Assembly (NCBI GenBank): GCA_034509735.1
Contig: JACGWO010000005.1
Coordinates: 15,117,264-15,181,263, forward strand
Length of the DNA stretch: 64,000 nt
Source of the DNA: Sesamum alatum
Taxonomy: Eukaryota > Streptophyta > Magnoliopsida > Lamiales > Pedaliaceae
Direction of reading: 5' to 3'
Of this stretch, positions 20,602 to 32,911 are shown piece by piece. A model generated the notes under the pieces. The model had not been told where the DNA came from. It did no database searches and worked only from the letters and a program-made list of their open reading frames with translations. The first letter of the stretch is position 1. Each line of letters starts with the position of its first letter. A program made the position numbers and the translations under genes.

Positions 20602-22562
20602 TGTTAGAATAGGTGACCATCAAGCCAATTTTATTTGGCGAATTATAATCTAGGTCTGAACAATTTCAGAGTCTTAATAAACCTTGATGAATAAGAAAGT
20701 GATGTTCATTTGGCTCATACTTTGTCTGTGTTCACTTTTACTGCTTTATAACTGTTCACTGCACAAACAAAGTCCACAAACTGAGATCACATTTCGGGGA
20801 CTGGAACTACGCTTGGAGGTAGGTTCAAGAAATCAGTTTCGCCGAATCAGTTTGAAAATCTCCAAATTAAAGAATATCGGGAAATGGGTATCGAGAATCC
20901 ACTTGAGGCTTGCACTAAGCATCTGGTGTCGTGTTTCATCGATGGGTGACGAGGGTCGTCTATGCAGTGTTACTGGGTCAGCTTGCTAGGGAGCAGCTGA
21001 TTGAGGTGACTCGCGGGAACAGTGTTACGGAAGACCTTGAGTAGGGTCAGATAGGTATGACTTGAGTTCCCGGTTCTAACGGTACAGGCCAATTGACTTG
21101 AGGAATTACTGAGTTTACCTGTACACCGTGTTTGTATCTTATGTATGGTGAGAGATTACCAAGTCATAGTTGTTGAGTAGTCATAAGTCATATCTAGTGC
21201 AGCCATGATGTGCAACGTGACAGTAGTTTCCAAGAAAGGATCTGTCTCCTGTCAAGAGCGTTAACAGTAGCGTCTCACTGTACTCGGAGTCTTGTCCCTA
21301 AAATCTGTGGCCACAGTAACTGAACAAAAGGGAAGGATTCCCTGCGGCGTTTAGTGTAGGACAAGCCGACACGTAGGTCAAAGATAGGTACCTACGTATC
21401 CGTGCCCTAGACCCTAAGTAGTGAGATCGTAGATAGAAAGATAAATGTATTGTAGAGTCTAAATGTTCACCCCCACGCATATTCACCTAAACTCTAGTGC
21501 CATGAACCGTTTCTAGACGGCCACCCATGGTAACGGACGGATTCTAGGAGTCCGACCAAGTCTAGAAGGTGAACCTAAAGAGTCACACACAATCCGCATA
21601 CATAACGTATTTAATTTGAAATTAAATATTTGGAGAGAGATGGGACGATTAAATTAGATTTAATCGGATCTTTCTTGTCTTGGGAAAATTAATTCCTTTA
21701 ATTGGATGAAAAGGAATTTATCTAATAAATTAGATTTATTGAAATTTATTTAATGGGCTTAAAATAAATATTATTATTATTTATTTTATTTATTTCTTTC
21801 CCTATGGATCATTTCAATTAGATTTAAATATTCCATAAATTAAATGGATGGTTGAGATCAAAAAGAGAGATAGATGACTAAGATTGGTTTGATCAAGTCA
21901 AAGAGCTACTTTGACTAGGACTTTGACTAGTCAAAATAGCTTCCCAGAGTAGGAGTTTGAAGAGGAATAGATTCCTCCACTATATAAACTCCTAGTCCTT
22001 CACTTGTGACAGATGATGAAATTTCAAGAATACACACACACACACATCACACGCTTCCTCTCTCGGCCATTCCTCCCTCTTTTCCCAAGAAATTCTCTTT
22101 GTTCTTTTGTTTTATACAATTGATCTAAAGGAGGATTGATCTCGTTAATTGATAGCGTTTGATCAATCCGTCCTTTCCAAATAACATACACTTGGTTTCT
22201 CGCTAGCACGAGGATTAAGATACGTGGGCGGATTACGTATACGATTTAGAGGGTCTCAACACGAGATCTTGGAGCAAAACGGGGAACAACGCGAGTAGCG
22301 GCTCCAAGACAAAACAACAACCGGGTAGGTTTTTCGTTTTGTTAATACCATTTTTTCAAACCCTATGGCCTCCATGATTTTCTTTCTATGTTTTATTCAT
22401 GAGATACACCGAATGCCCTAGAGATTCAAGGGAACACCCCTTGAACGTTTATATTTAATTGTTTTTAATGGCATGTTTTGAATTCTTGCAAAATTTTATT
22501 TAATCGCGCTTCCGCATTCGCGTTCCTCCCGGGGCGATCCATACGCCTATCCTAGGCTTTCA
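20602..22562 (+). mobile_element. Element D 5' LTR
   Basis: 1961 bp from TGTTAGAATAGGTGACC to CCTAGGCTTTCA. It shares with A and C the start, the CACCTA..CTCTAGTGCCATG block and the W-box/TATA region, but differs at its end (CGATCCATACGCC). Confidence 0.93.
21896..21988 (+). promoter_or_regulatory. W-box cluster and TATA box of D LTR
   Basis: TTGACY cores at 21896, 21911, 21923 and 21929 within 39 bp, then TATATAAA at 21981-21988. It has fewer boxes than family A but the same position relative to TATA. Confidence 0.58.
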
Positions 22563-22563
22563 G

Positions 22564-22575
22564 TTGTATCAGAGC
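22564..22575 (+). other. Element D primer binding site, one mismatch
   Basis: TTGTATCAGAGC; the canonical site is TGGTATCAGAGC. One base follows the LTR terminus before it. The second base is changed (G to T), otherwise as in the other elements. Confidence 0.88.
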
Positions 22576-24705
22576 CCGGTTCGGTGTACAGGCCTAGGTT
22601 TTTACGTGTGTTTAAAGCATGAAAATATGTTTGGCATGATGTATGTGTTTCTTGATTTTATATTATCAAACATGTCGTTTTCATGTCATTTAATTATGTA
22701 TGAGTTCTTGGTATTATTGGTGTTTCTTGGTTTTCTTGGAAAACGGTGCAGAAAAATAAAACGGGATGAAAAACGCATCACGCGGCAGGCGGCGGCTGAC
22801 CACGCGCGCGCAGGCCAGGGAGCCTGCGCGCTGCCAGACGGGCAGCTCGATGCATGGCCGGGCGCGCGCACACGCACGCAGGGGAGCCCGCGCGCGCGCG
22901 CCAGGCCAGGGCATCAAGGGTGCTCGCGCGGCCAATGCGCGACCAGGCAAGCCGCGCGCGCACGCTTAGGCAACGCCGCCAGGCGCGCACGCAAGCACGA
23001 TCGGAGCCTGCGCATGCGCGCCCGGCAGGCGCACCCGATGCACATGTGTACGTGCAGGCCGCTCACGCAGGATGCACGCACAGGTGACACGGCAGGGCAG
23101 CGCGCGTAGGGAGAGGAGCCTGCGCATGGCTGCCCCGCCAGCGCGCGCGCGCCATCGTGCCCTGTGCGCGCACGGGCGGCAGGCCTGGCCTACTGGCCCG
23201 AGTGCGCCGGAGGCGGCGGTCGTTAATCATTTTGTGTTTTTCTTGTTCATTATTTTTTTTGGATAATTTCTAAAAAAATTGGTTTTATTTATTTTTGCAT
23301 GTTTTCTTGAAGACATTATTTGGAAAGTTACTATATTGGATTTGGGATCCCAACATTTTATTCACTTTCAAATAATGAGGAAAGGTTTTCCTAAACAAGA
23401 AAGGGGATTGCCAATATTATGCCAAGTTTTCATGCATGACTCGTTCTCTTGTTTTTTATTATGGATGATGTGATTGGATATCATGGATTATGTACATGTG
23501 TTTATATGATTGGATATCATGTAATTATGTGCGTTGATTGAGAATAGATGATCACAAGCCCTAGACCGCATGTATGGTTTAAATTTATGTTGGGCCTATG
23601 TGCCTCTTTTATTTTCTCCTCCTCTTTTCTAGTTGCCTTGGAATAATAAGGCATTCTATCTCCCTCCTATTGTACTCCCCCAACGAATTTTCGCAGGGGG
23701 TTTCTTTTTAAATATGTAATGAGAGTAGTACAGTGGTGAGGAATTGTTTATTTTATTTCCATGGTGGAGATTAAGGATGGCCCAGATGGAGAGCCCAGAA
23801 TGATGAATCCAAGCCGTTCCATGAAGACCTAAAGGAGAAAGAGACCAAGGCCCATCAGCATGTTGATTGGGTTGCTATTATTAAATATAATAGTATAGGA
23901 CCAACCCTAGATTGACCATAAATCCACCACGGCCTCAGTGGTCGCATAGGATTAAGGCTTGTGATCATCCAGCAGGGGCGTGCTAGGCTTTAATTTAGCA
24001 TGTGGCTCTTATGGTGAAAAAATGTTTTATTTATCATACTAGTTCTATGAAATGCAAACCTTTATTATGCGTTATGAATGAATCTATGTATGTGTGGGAT
24101 CTCGGTCATTTCAACTCTCACTTGGTTAGACCAAGCCAAAAATATTAGACCCTTCATAAATGGACTTGGACTCTAGGAGTTCGTCCATGGCTTCCATCCA
24201 TGGCAAAGTGAGGAAGCTAGTTTAAGTCGATAGCGTGGTCTCACGATTCGTGGCATGACTATCGTGCTTAAAAGAAGCTGCACTTTGTCATAAACGAGGA
24301 GTACACGCAGTTGCCTGTCTCATGAGTCGTGGAGGTAGCAGTGAGTCTATGAATCGGTTGAATGGGTCGGGTCTAACGCCTGAATAATATGATTCGCTTG
24401 GAGTCCTTGGGATCACGTAAAAGGGTGAGCAATTATCTTGGGAATCTTGTGGAACGAGAATGGTATGGTATACCTCCCACAGGTTTTTTCCCATGCGAAT
24501 TGTAAAAGCGGGGTATGGGGGAGATCGCTGTAGATCCCAAGCCTACTAGGAAAGGGATTTCCCCAAAAAATAATGTTGGAGAGTATCTTGTTTTCGTATA
24601 AATAGTGGGAGCATTAAATGACTAAAGTCCAAACATTTAATTTTATTAAAACTTTCATTTTTTATTCTACTGATTGTAGTTCTATTCTTTAAATGTAGAT
24701 TTAAA
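22576..24705 (+). other. Element D untranslated leader with GC block
   Basis: About 2.1 kb without credible genes. The GC block at 22775-23222 is CpG-rich (GCGCGC runs); its Ala/Arg-rich open frames are artefacts. From about 23540 the block shared with other leaders begins (GATGATCACAAGCCC). TATAAATA is at 24597-24604, 102 nt before gag. Confidence 0.8.
24228..24341 (+). promoter_or_regulatory. Twin palindromic leader hairpins, element D
   Basis: CACGATTCGTG (24242-24252) and CATGAGTCGTG (24321-24331) are 79 nt apart; each carries one change from the consensus. The first stem is CGATAGCGTG (24228-24237) with CATGACTATCG (24254-24264), with one bulge and one wobble. The second is weaker (TTGCC against GGTAG). 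The structure is decaying in this old copy. Confidence 0.5.
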
Positions 24706-25156
24706 ATGTCTAAGAACTCATTATCAACCATACTTGAGACCAACAAATTTATTGGAACCAATTACAACGACTGATTGCGCAATCTGAGGATAGTCCTCCG
24801 ATTACGAGGACCAAGGCTATGTCATGGACGAGCCGTTTCCTAGGACCTTATTGGAAGGATCCACGCCAGAACAACGTGAGACGTGTGAGACTTGGCATAA
24901 GGATAACCGGAGAGTCCGTAGCATCATACTTGCCTATATGACGAATGAGCTTCAAAAGCAGTATGAAAGGCTAGACGATGTCCCTTCAAAGCAGCTACCA
25001 ACACTAAGAGTGTTCCCATTGCCAAAGTGGGGAAGGGCAAATGGAAAAGGAAGGTAGACTCAAAGTAACAGTCTAGGGTAAATGAATATGTATTCATTGC
25101 CGTGAGAAAGGGCATTGGAAGAGGGATTGCCCCAAACTCCTCTCCAAGCAAGGTAT
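24706..25156 (+). pseudogene. gag: Element D gag with about 0.5-kb internal deletion
   Basis: Starts MSKNSLSTILETNKFIGTNYND, then TGA replaces the Trp codon found in the other copies (24771-24775 region). After YERLDDVPS the sequence jumps to the Lys-rich linker (AATNTKS-like, from about 24990). Roughly 480 bp encoding the central Gag domain is missing relative to A1 and A2. The CCHC knuckle region is recognisable at about 25085-25135 (IHCREKGHWKRDC). The product could not assemble particles. Confidence 0.88.
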
Positions 25157-25160
25157 CTTT

Positions 25161-26126
25161 GTGATTAAGGTTAATATGGTTACTAAAACTGCCTCTTGGG
25201 TATTAGATACCGGCTGTGGAGCTCACATTTGCAATGATTTGCAGGTGCTCAAAAGAAGCAGAAAACTGAGTAGCGGAGAAATGATCCTAAAGCTTGAAAA
25301 TGGCAAGGCCATCTCGGCAGAAGCAGTAGGATCCGCCACCTTAGTAGTTAGTGATTGTATTAGTATAGAACTAGAGCAAGTTTATTATGTACCTAGCATG
25401 ATTAAGAACAACATTTTTATTCCGTTGTTAGACAATAGTGGATATGAGTTTATAATCAATAAAAATTGCTTTTATTTGATGAAGGGTGGAATTACTCATC
25501 TGCTTGGTACGCTCAATAACGGTCTCTATATCTTACAACAAATGAATTTCATTCTAAACGCTCAACACAAACGTAAAATAGATGATAAGGGGAACGCACA
25601 ACTGTGGCATGCAAAGCTAGGTCACATCTCCCAAGACAGGATGAAGAAATTGGTAGACTCAAGAAACCTAGAGGTTGGGGACTTGAGTAAACTACCAACT
25701 TGTGAATCTTGTCTCAGAGGAAAAATGACCAAAAAGCCCTTTATAGGACAAAGCAAGCTTGCCACAGGTCTGTTGGACTTGGTCCATACAGACGTATGTG
25801 GACCACTAAGGACGCAAGCTAGAGGAGGGTTCTCCTACTTCATAACCTTCACTGATGATTATTCACGGTATGGTTATGTATACCTAATGAGGTACAAGTT
25901 TGAAGCTCTTGAGAGGTTTAAAGAATTCAGGCTTGAAGTTGAGAACTAAACTGGCTGCAAACTTAAAGTCCTACGGTCAGACCGAGGTGGGGAATACCTT
26001 AGTACTGAGTTCCTTAATTATCTTAAAGAAAACGGTATAATCTCTAAATGGACACCTTCCGGGACACCCAGTTAAATGGGGTCTCTTAAAGGAGAAATTG
26101 AACCTTGTTAGACATGGTCCGATCCC
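25161..26126 (+). pseudogene. pol: Element D protease, GAG-pre-integrase and integrase core
   Basis: From 25161 a 262-codon open frame runs through protease (VLDTGCGAHICND, DTG catalytic triad), the region VYYVPSMIKNN, the GAG-pre-integrase finger (LWHAKLGHISQDRM, CESCLRGK) and the integrase first Asp (HTDVCGPLRT). It stops at TAA 25947-25949, where A2 has CAA (ENQ). SDRGGEY remains readable at about 25980. The Glu-containing segment is damaged near 26070 by a missing base. Confidence 0.9.
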
Positions 26127-26816
26127 ATGATGAGTTTTACCAAATTGCCCTTGTCTTTTTGGGGCTACGCATTGGAAACCGCAACCAAGTTTTTAAACTT
26201 GGCGCCAACCAGTGCATTAGCCCAAACACCATATGAGGTATGGCACGGCAAGCCTGCGTCCTACAACTACTTGAAAGTGTGGGGTAGCCCTGCATACGTC
26301 AAGAAGCTAGTGGGAGACAAGCTAGAATCAAAGTCTAGTTTGTGCAGGTTCGTTGGATACCCTAAAGAAACTGCAGGTTATTATTTCTATGACCCCTTGG
26401 AACAAAAGGTGTTCATTTCAAGGAATGCAGTATTCTGGGAACAAGGATTTCTAGAGGGTGTCCAACCTGATGAGCTGATCATTGAGGAGTCAAGTGATGC
26501 GAATCAGTCATCAGAAGAAGCTGCGGATACCTCACTAAGAGGTTTCAAGATAAAAACCCAAAAAGCTGATCAACCTCGAGAAGTTCAGCATGCCAGGCAT
26601 GACGAACGACCTCAGGAAGAGCCAGCCCCGGTACCTGAACCGCCAGCTCCTATTTTGTCAACGCCCACAGTCACCACTAACGTTCCCGTTCTCCGTAGGT
26701 CAGCTAGAGAGTCTCGCCCTCCCATGAGGCATGGCTTTCTAAGCGCGACCAGTCAATTAGACAAGGATCCCAAGACTTACGGGGAGGCGATGTCTGGCAT
26801 CGACTCAGGGAGATAG
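26127..26816 (+). pseudogene. pol: Element D integrase C-terminal region and linker
   Basis: A 229-codon open frame: SFWGYALETATKFLNLAP, VWHGKPASYNYLKVWGSPAYVKKLVGDK, KETAGYYFYDPLEQKVFISR, then a Pro/Glu-rich linker (EEPAPVPEPPAP) and PKTYGEAMSGIDSG. It ends at TAG, where relatives have TGG (KWLE). The linker is longer than in family B. Confidence 0.88.
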
Positions 26817-27590
26817 CTTGGGGCCATGAAAACCGAAATGGACTCCATGAATGAGAACCAAGTCTGGAAACTTGTAGACCCACCCGAAGGGGTTAATCCA
26901 GTTGGTTGTAAATGGGTCTATAAGCACAACCTTGGCATTGATGGAGAAGTTACAACCTTCAAGTCTAGGCTAGTGGCAAAAGGGTACACTCAACGACTTG
27001 GGATTGACTTCGAGGATACCTATTCGCCGGTAGCCATGGCTAAGTCCATTCGGATCCTGCTCGCCATAGCAGCACGGTATGACTATTAGATATGACAGAT
27101 GGATGTGAAAACAGCTTTCCTCAATGTTTTCGTTGAGGAAGAGATCTACATGGATCAACCGGAGGGATTCACAACCGCCGGAGAAGAGTAGAAAGTCTGT
27201 CGTCTCCAGAAGTCCATCTATGGCCTCAAACAAGCATCCCAAGGCTGGAACATTCGCTTTGATGAAGTCATACGGGTCTATGATTTCATCAAAAATGAAT
27301 TTGACCCTTGTGTATACAAGAAGGTCAATGGGAGCTCTATAATGTTCTCAGTGCTTTATGTGGATGACATTCTACTCATAGGTAATAACGTTAGAATGTT
27401 GGATAACACAAAAGCATGGTTATCAACGCAGTTTTTCATGAAGGATTTAGGTGAAGCCTCCTACATTCTTGGCATCCAGATTGTCAGGGACAGATCTAGA
27501 AGAATGTTGGGACTGACCCAAAACTCGTATATGGATAAAGTCTTGAAACGATTTCGCATGGACACTCCAAACGAGGTTTCCTTCCCATGA
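26817..27590 (+). pseudogene. pol: Element D reverse transcriptase, multiple stops
   Basis: RT fingers and palm: [43 protein letters not shown], then stops at 27087-27089 (TAG for GAG) and nearby TGA for TGG in the WQMD motif, DVKTAF, another TAG for CAG near 27189, YGLKQAS, and YVDDILLIGNN with the catalytic Asp pair at about 27357-27368. Most stops are C-to-T or G-to-A changes. A lost base near 27570 shifts to the next frame. Confidence 0.88.
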
Positions 27591-28338
27591 GGCATGGGAT
27601 CAAGTTGTCCAAGAAACAGTCTCCTAAGATTGAGGAGGAACTTGAGAGGATGAAAGTCGTCCTCTATGCTTCTGCCGTAGGAAGCATCCAATACGCCGTC
27701 TACTGCACGAGACCTGACATCGCTTACACCTTAAGTGTAACAAGCAGATATCAGTCTTGTGCAGGAGAGGCACATTGGAATGCAGTTAAGAGCATCCTTA
27801 TATACCTGAGGAGGACTAAGGAAATGTTCTTAGTCTATGGAAATGGAGAACTGATCGTGGAAGGCTTTAGCGATGCTAGCTTCCAGGCAGATGACGATGA
27901 TGCCAAGTCTCAGTCAGGTTATGTATTCAGGCTCAGTGGAGGTGTGGTATGGAAAAGTTCCAAGCAAGCAGCCACGGCTGATTCCACCACTAAGACCGAA
28001 TACATAGCAGCTTTAGAAGCTGCCAAAGAAGCGGTTTAGATGAGAAACTACATCCAAGAGTTGGGTGTGTGCCTAACATTGCGGAACCCGTAGTTATCTT
28101 CTGCGGTAACAACGGAGCCATAGCGCAAGAAAAGGAACCGAGATCTCATCACCGATCCAAACACATTCTTAGACGCTACCACCTTCTGAGGGAAATGGTA
28201 GGAAGAGGTGACTTTCGGATGGATCGAGTCAGCTCAGCAGACAACACAGCAGATCCGCTGACAAAGCCTATGTCGCAGAATGCTTATACGCAACATCTTG
28301 AGAAGATGGGAATTAGATATATGGGTGATTGGCTTTAA
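27587..28338 (+). pseudogene. pol: Element D RT thumb and RNase H
   Basis: SRYQSCAGEAHWNAVKSIL, then RNase H: GFSDASFQADDDDAKSQSG (Asp), SSKQAATADSTTKTEYIAALEAAKEAV (Glu), a TAG at about 28037 replacing Trp, VIFCGNNGAIAQEKEPRSHHRSKHILRRYH (the Asp of CDNN changed to Gly) and SADNTADPLTKPMSQ. It ends with IRYMGDWL just before the PPT. Confidence 0.88.
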
Positions 28339-28353
28339 AGGTCAAGTGTAGAT

Positions 28354-28560
28354 TGTTAGAATAGGTGACCATGAAGCCAACTTTATTAGGCGAATTGTAA
28401 CCTATGTCTGAATAATTTCAGAGTTTTAATAAACATTGATGAATAAGAAAGTGATGTTCATCTAGCTCATACTTTGTCTATGTTCACTTTTACTGCTTTA
28501 TAACTGTTCACTGCACAAACAAAGCCCACAGACTGAGATCACATTTCGGGGACTGGAACT
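28354..28560 (+). mobile_element. Element D 3' LTR, first 207 bp
   Basis: TGTTAGAATAGGTGACCATGAAGCC matches the start of the LTR at 20602. It is broken at GGACTGGAACT by element A3; the matching D LTR continues ACGCTTGGAGG. The rest is outside the window. Confidence 0.93.
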
Positions 28561-28979
28561 TGAAAGATTGTGGATCGTCCCGGGAAATAGCGCGAATGCG
28601 GAAGCGCGGTATAAATTTAATTAACGAAATTTAAACATGCTTTTACGAAAAATAAAGAACACGTTCAAGGGGTGTTCCCTTGAAGTTCCCGGGTGTTCGG
28701 TGTATCTCATGAATTAAAAGCATACAAGAATCATGAAGGCCATAGGATTAAAAAGATAAAAGTGGGACGAAAAAAAATAAATCGGAACCTACCGATTATC
28801 GTTTTCGTCTTCTAACCGGTACTCGCATTGTTCCCCGATTTGCACCAAATCTCGTATATGAGACTCTCCAAATTGTGACACACAATCCACCCACGTATCT
28901 TGCAGGTCGTGCTAGCGAACGAACAAGTATTTTGGAGAGGATGGATCAATCGCACGTTATTAGGTTAACGGGATTAATC
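28561..28979 (-). mobile_element. A3 3' LTR, piece 1 (LTR 3' end)
   Basis: TGAAAGATTGTGGATCG to AACGGGATTAATC, a divergent family A LTR end. Its last five bases, TAATC, are the left copy of the B2 target duplication. Confidence 0.9.
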
Positions 28980-31206
28980 TGAAGGACAAGCGGATCCGCC
29001 CGGGAGCGCGAGCGGAAGCGAGAAAGCGTGGAAAGTGCGTAAATTTAAATAAAATTCAAAATATGCGAATCCCAAGGGGTGTACCCTTGGGTGCTCAACC
29101 GGGCGTTCGATGTAGGATGTGTAAATATTAAAACATATATTTAAACACATAGGGCATAGATATATATAAATGGAATCAATCAAAGCGTAATAAACCGTTA
29201 CCTTTGATTGTTTAGCGTATGCTCCCGGCTACTAGCGTTGTTCCTTCTCCGGAATGCTCACGAAATCCAAACGTATGGATTCTCCAAAGGTGATCCACAC
29301 CACACCGGAAGAAACACACGTTCTTCTTGCTAGAAAAGAACGGGTTTAGGAAGGAATCGGTTTAAGAGAAGAACACTATGAATTAGTGTTCTCTTAAACT
29401 TACTTTGTTCTTCTTCTTGATTCAAAATCAAGTGAAGAACACAAGTGTAAGAGAGGGAGGGAGCACGAAAATTGAGAGAGAGGAGAGGATTTTTGTCTTC
29501 TCTTTTTCCTAGAAAAAGATGAATAATGAATCACTTATGCTAGGTGTTGTATATTCTAATATATATACATAATTAATGTGATTATTGGAATGTGTCTAGG
29601 TTCATCCAAGGATGTCTAGATTCATTCCAATCAATCACCATCAATTCTTCAATCAAGCCTACCAAAATTTATGGTATGATCAAATCATACCAAAAGGGAA
29701 GAGCTTGATTGGAGTTGATTTGTCTCTTTCCAAAAGAGACAAGTCAACATACCACCTAGCATGAAACATGGCTGATTTTGCTTCCTCCAAGGGAGCATGT
29801 CGGCCATATTTAATTAAGGGAAGAAGTCCAACTTCTTCCTATTCCAAATTAGGAATTATTTCTCCTCTCGGGTATAATTTAACGGACCGGGTTTTATCGT
29901 AATCCAATTACGACGAACCCAATATTAAATCCAATTTAATGTCCACTTAAATTATTCCCGTTGATCTTTTAATCCAATTAAAAGATCCAACGTCTCAACA
30001 TCTCAACTTCCATATTTAATCGAAAATCTAATTTACCGATTAAATGAAAGCCCGATACAATATCGGCCCGTCCATCCAATGGACTTTCCCTTAAGTAATC
30101 CAATTACTTATTTTATCCTTCGAGATTGACTCCAAGTCGATCTCTCAACCTCCTCGGTGATTTGTGTGTGACCCTTTAGGTTCACCCTCAGCTAGACTTG
30201 GGCTCGTGTCCCACAAGGGCCCGTTACCATGGGTGGCCGTCTAGCAACGGTCCATGGCACTAGAGACTAGGTGAATTGGCGTGAACATTTAGGCGCCGAT
30301 TCCGTACGGGTACGATCCTTCCGTCTACCGTCTCCCGGCCTTAGTCTAGGGTATGGAATTGGGCGTCGGTTCCCATCCTTGACTAGGCATCTATGCTTAA
30401 TACTCGAGACCACGTATGCTTCATTGCGTCGACACAGGAAACCATTCCCTGTTCGACCAACCACTGTGGCCACAGCTTCAAACAGCATGAACGTGTCTCC
30501 GAGTGCATAGGAGATACCTCTGTCACATACTGACAGGGGACGGATCCTCTTCTTGGAATCCACCGTCCTCGCTACACATTCCGACTGCACTGGACAAGGC
30601 TTATAATGATCATCTTACAGAATGATCACCTCTCGCCAGATCCAAGATTCAGCCGTCCTGTGCACGTGACTGCCATGATTCCTCAAGTCTGAGGATTACT
30701 CCCGTACTATCGGAACCGGGGAATCCAATCATACCGACCAAGCCTCCAAGGCTTCCATATGATGATCCCCGCGAGTCAGTCCAGTCGGCTCGACCCCAGT
30801 CGACCAACCCATCAAGACCGTGTAGGCGTCCCACGCCTGTCGCCGATGAAACACGGCACTCATCCAATGAACACGACTCTTGATGCAAGTCTCAATAGGA
30901 CTCTCGATGCCCTGTCTCGAGGTCCTCGACTTGGAACGTTTCAGACCCAACTCTTAATTAGTTGGTTTCATGACCACCATCCAATGCGTGGCCCAACTGC
31001 ACGAGTTGTTATCCATGGTCTGTGGGCTTTGTTGCGATATAAGTTAAACACCATTTTAACAAATGTAAGATGAGCGCAACAAAGGAGGTACCATTGGTGA
31101 CGAACACTCATCTTATTCATCACATAATAATATTACATTCACATCAAGTTGTCGGATAGGTTACAAATTGCCAAACCTATTGGCTTTCTGGTCACCTATT
31201 CCAACA
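28980..31206 (-). mobile_element. B2 3' LTR
   Basis: 2227 bp, TGAAGGACAAGCGG to CCTATTCCAACA on the plus strand. It is closest to the outer LTR 39227-41402 at many diagnostic positions (for example CCGACTGC near 30580 and ends CCAACA). Open frames such as 30267-30590 recur in all B LTRs and are not genes. Confidence 0.95.
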
Positions 31207-31217
31207 ATCTCTCACTT
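31207..31217 (-). other. B2 polypurine tract
   Basis: Minus-strand AAGTGAGAGAT immediately before the 3' LTR, the primer site for plus-strand DNA synthesis. Equivalent to AAGTGGGAGAT in A2 and C. Confidence 0.85.
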
Positions 31218-31588
31218 GACCTAAAGCCAATCACCCATTGACCTCGAACCTCTTATTCAGATGGTGAGTATGGGCAACTTGCGACATGGGCTTAGCAAGT
31301 GGATCTGCTATGTTTTCTGCGGAGGTGACTCGGTCCAACCGAACGTCACTCCTGCTATCCATCTCTCTAAGAGATTGTAGCGTCTAAGAATATGCTTGGA
31401 TCGTGATGAGATCTCGGTTCCTTTGCTAGTGCTATCGCCCTGTTGTTATCATAAAAGATAATTACAGGCTTAGCAATACTAGGTACTACATCCAACCCTT
31501 GGATGTAGCTCATCAACCAAACCACTCCTTAGCAGCTTTCAAAGCCGCTATGTATTCAAAACTATATGGTGGAGTCCGTCGTGGTAGC
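31218..31588 (-). pseudogene. pol: B2 RNase H C-terminal half, frameshifted
   Basis: Follows the TAG that ends the RT frame. It shows the same +1 and -1 indels as element B around the catalytic Glu region (ACCATATAGTTTTGAATAC and AAGGAGTGGTTTGG). Further on, DNNRAIAL-like and NIADPLAKPMSQ segments and RFEVNG lead to the PPT. These lesions are shared by two independent insertions. Confidence 0.85.
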
Positions 31589-32911
31589 CTACTTGGAACT
31601 CTTCCAAGTAACCACGCCACCATTTAGTCTAAATACAAAACCATACTGAGACTTGGCATCATCGTCATCCGACTGGAAGCTAGCGTCGCTATAGCCTTCC
31701 AGTATCAACTCTCCACTGCCGTAGATCAAGAACATGTCCTTAGTCCTTTTCAGGTACTTCAGGATAGTCTTGACTGCACTCCAGTGTGCCTCCCCGGCAC
31801 ACGACTGATATCGACTTGTTACGCTCAAAGCGAAAGCCACATCAGGTCTAGTGCATTGAACAGCATACTGTATGCTGCCTACGGCTGAAGCATAGGGGAT
31901 GTCCAACATTCGTTTAAGCTCCTCATCAGTCTTAGGAGACTGCTTCTTGGATAACTTAATTCCATGCCTCATTGGAAGGAATCCTCGTTTTGAGTTCTCC
32001 ATCTTGAATCTCTTCAAGACTTTCTCAATGTACAAGGACTGGGCCATTCCTAACATCCTTTTAGATCTATCCCTGTAGATCTTGATGCAAGGATGTAGGA
32101 TGCCTCGCCCATATCCTTCATGGAGAATTGCGTTGAAAAACCAAGCTTTAGTGGTACCCAACATCTTAGCATCATTCCCAATGAGCAAGATGTCATCCAC
32201 GTAAAGCACCAAAAACGCAACTGAGCTCCCACTGATCTTCTTGTATACACAAGGATCGGACTCATTCTTGATGAAATCATATCCCGTATGACTTGCATCA
32301 AAACGTATGTTCCAGCTTCGGGAAGCTTGTTTGAGGCCATAGATGGACCTTTGGAGACGGCAGACCTTCTGCTCTTCTCCAACAGTTGTGAAACCTTCCG
32401 GTTGATCCATATAGATCTCTTCCTCTACGAAACCGTTGAGGAAAGCCGTTTTCACGTCCATCTGCCATATTTCATAGTCATACCATGCTGCTATGGCAAG
32501 CAGTATCCGAATGGACTTGGCCATTGCTACAGGCGAGTAGGTTTCCTCAAAATCGACCCCGGGTCGCTGAGTGTAACCTTTCGCCACAAGCCTGGCCTTG
32601 AAGGTTGTAACCTCCCCGTCAGCTCCAAGCTTACGTTTGTAGACCCATTTACACCCTACGGGTTTAACCCCTTTGGGTGGATCTACTAGGGTCCAAACCT
32701 TGTTTGTACCCATCGAGTCCATCTCGGATTTCATGGCCTCAAGCCACTTGTCCGAATCGATGTCCGACATCGCTTCTCCGTATGTCTTTGGATCATTATC
32801 CAACTGACCGGTCAGGCCCAGAAATCCATACCTATCAGGTGCATGGGATACTCTGGCCGACCTACGGAGGACTGGAACAATATCAGTGGGAACCGCTGGC
32901 TCAGATGTCAC
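31589..32911 (-). pseudogene. pol: B2 reverse transcriptase with RNase H start, 440-codon frame
   Basis: The longest pol frame in the window. Residues 1-70 are the linker and PKTYGEAMS block. RT covers residues about 75-320: [35 protein letters not shown] (first catalytic Asp, residue 152), YGLKQASRSWNIRF, YVDD at residues 237-240. Residues about 258-275 are out of frame between two compensating indels (sequence unlike B's STQFSMKDMGEASYILG). RNase H starts at GYSDASFQSDDDDAKSQYG (about residue 408). It ends at TAG (complement of 31589-31591), where A2 has CAA. Confidence 0.92.

Larger units (their letters stand above)
20602..28560 (+). mobile_element. Element D: Ty1/copia retrotransposon, family D (3' end beyond window)
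   Basis: Plus strand: 5' LTR 20602-22562, PBS, leader, gag with a large deletion, pol with many stops, PPT-like GTCAAGTGTAGAT (28341-28353), and 207 bp of 3' LTR before element A3 cuts in at 28561. The base pentamer before the element is CAAAC (20597-20601). Its partner should lie to the right of the window, after the rest of the 3' LTR. D is the outermost host element of the right-hand nest. Confidence 0.92.

Noticed and set aside
30267..30590. A 107-codon frame repeated at 30267-30590, 38285-38608, 40463-40786 and (as 17504-17911) in element B
   Set aside because: It lies inside family B LTRs, occurs once per LTR, and shows no domain. Its repetition reflects LTR copy number, not a gene family.
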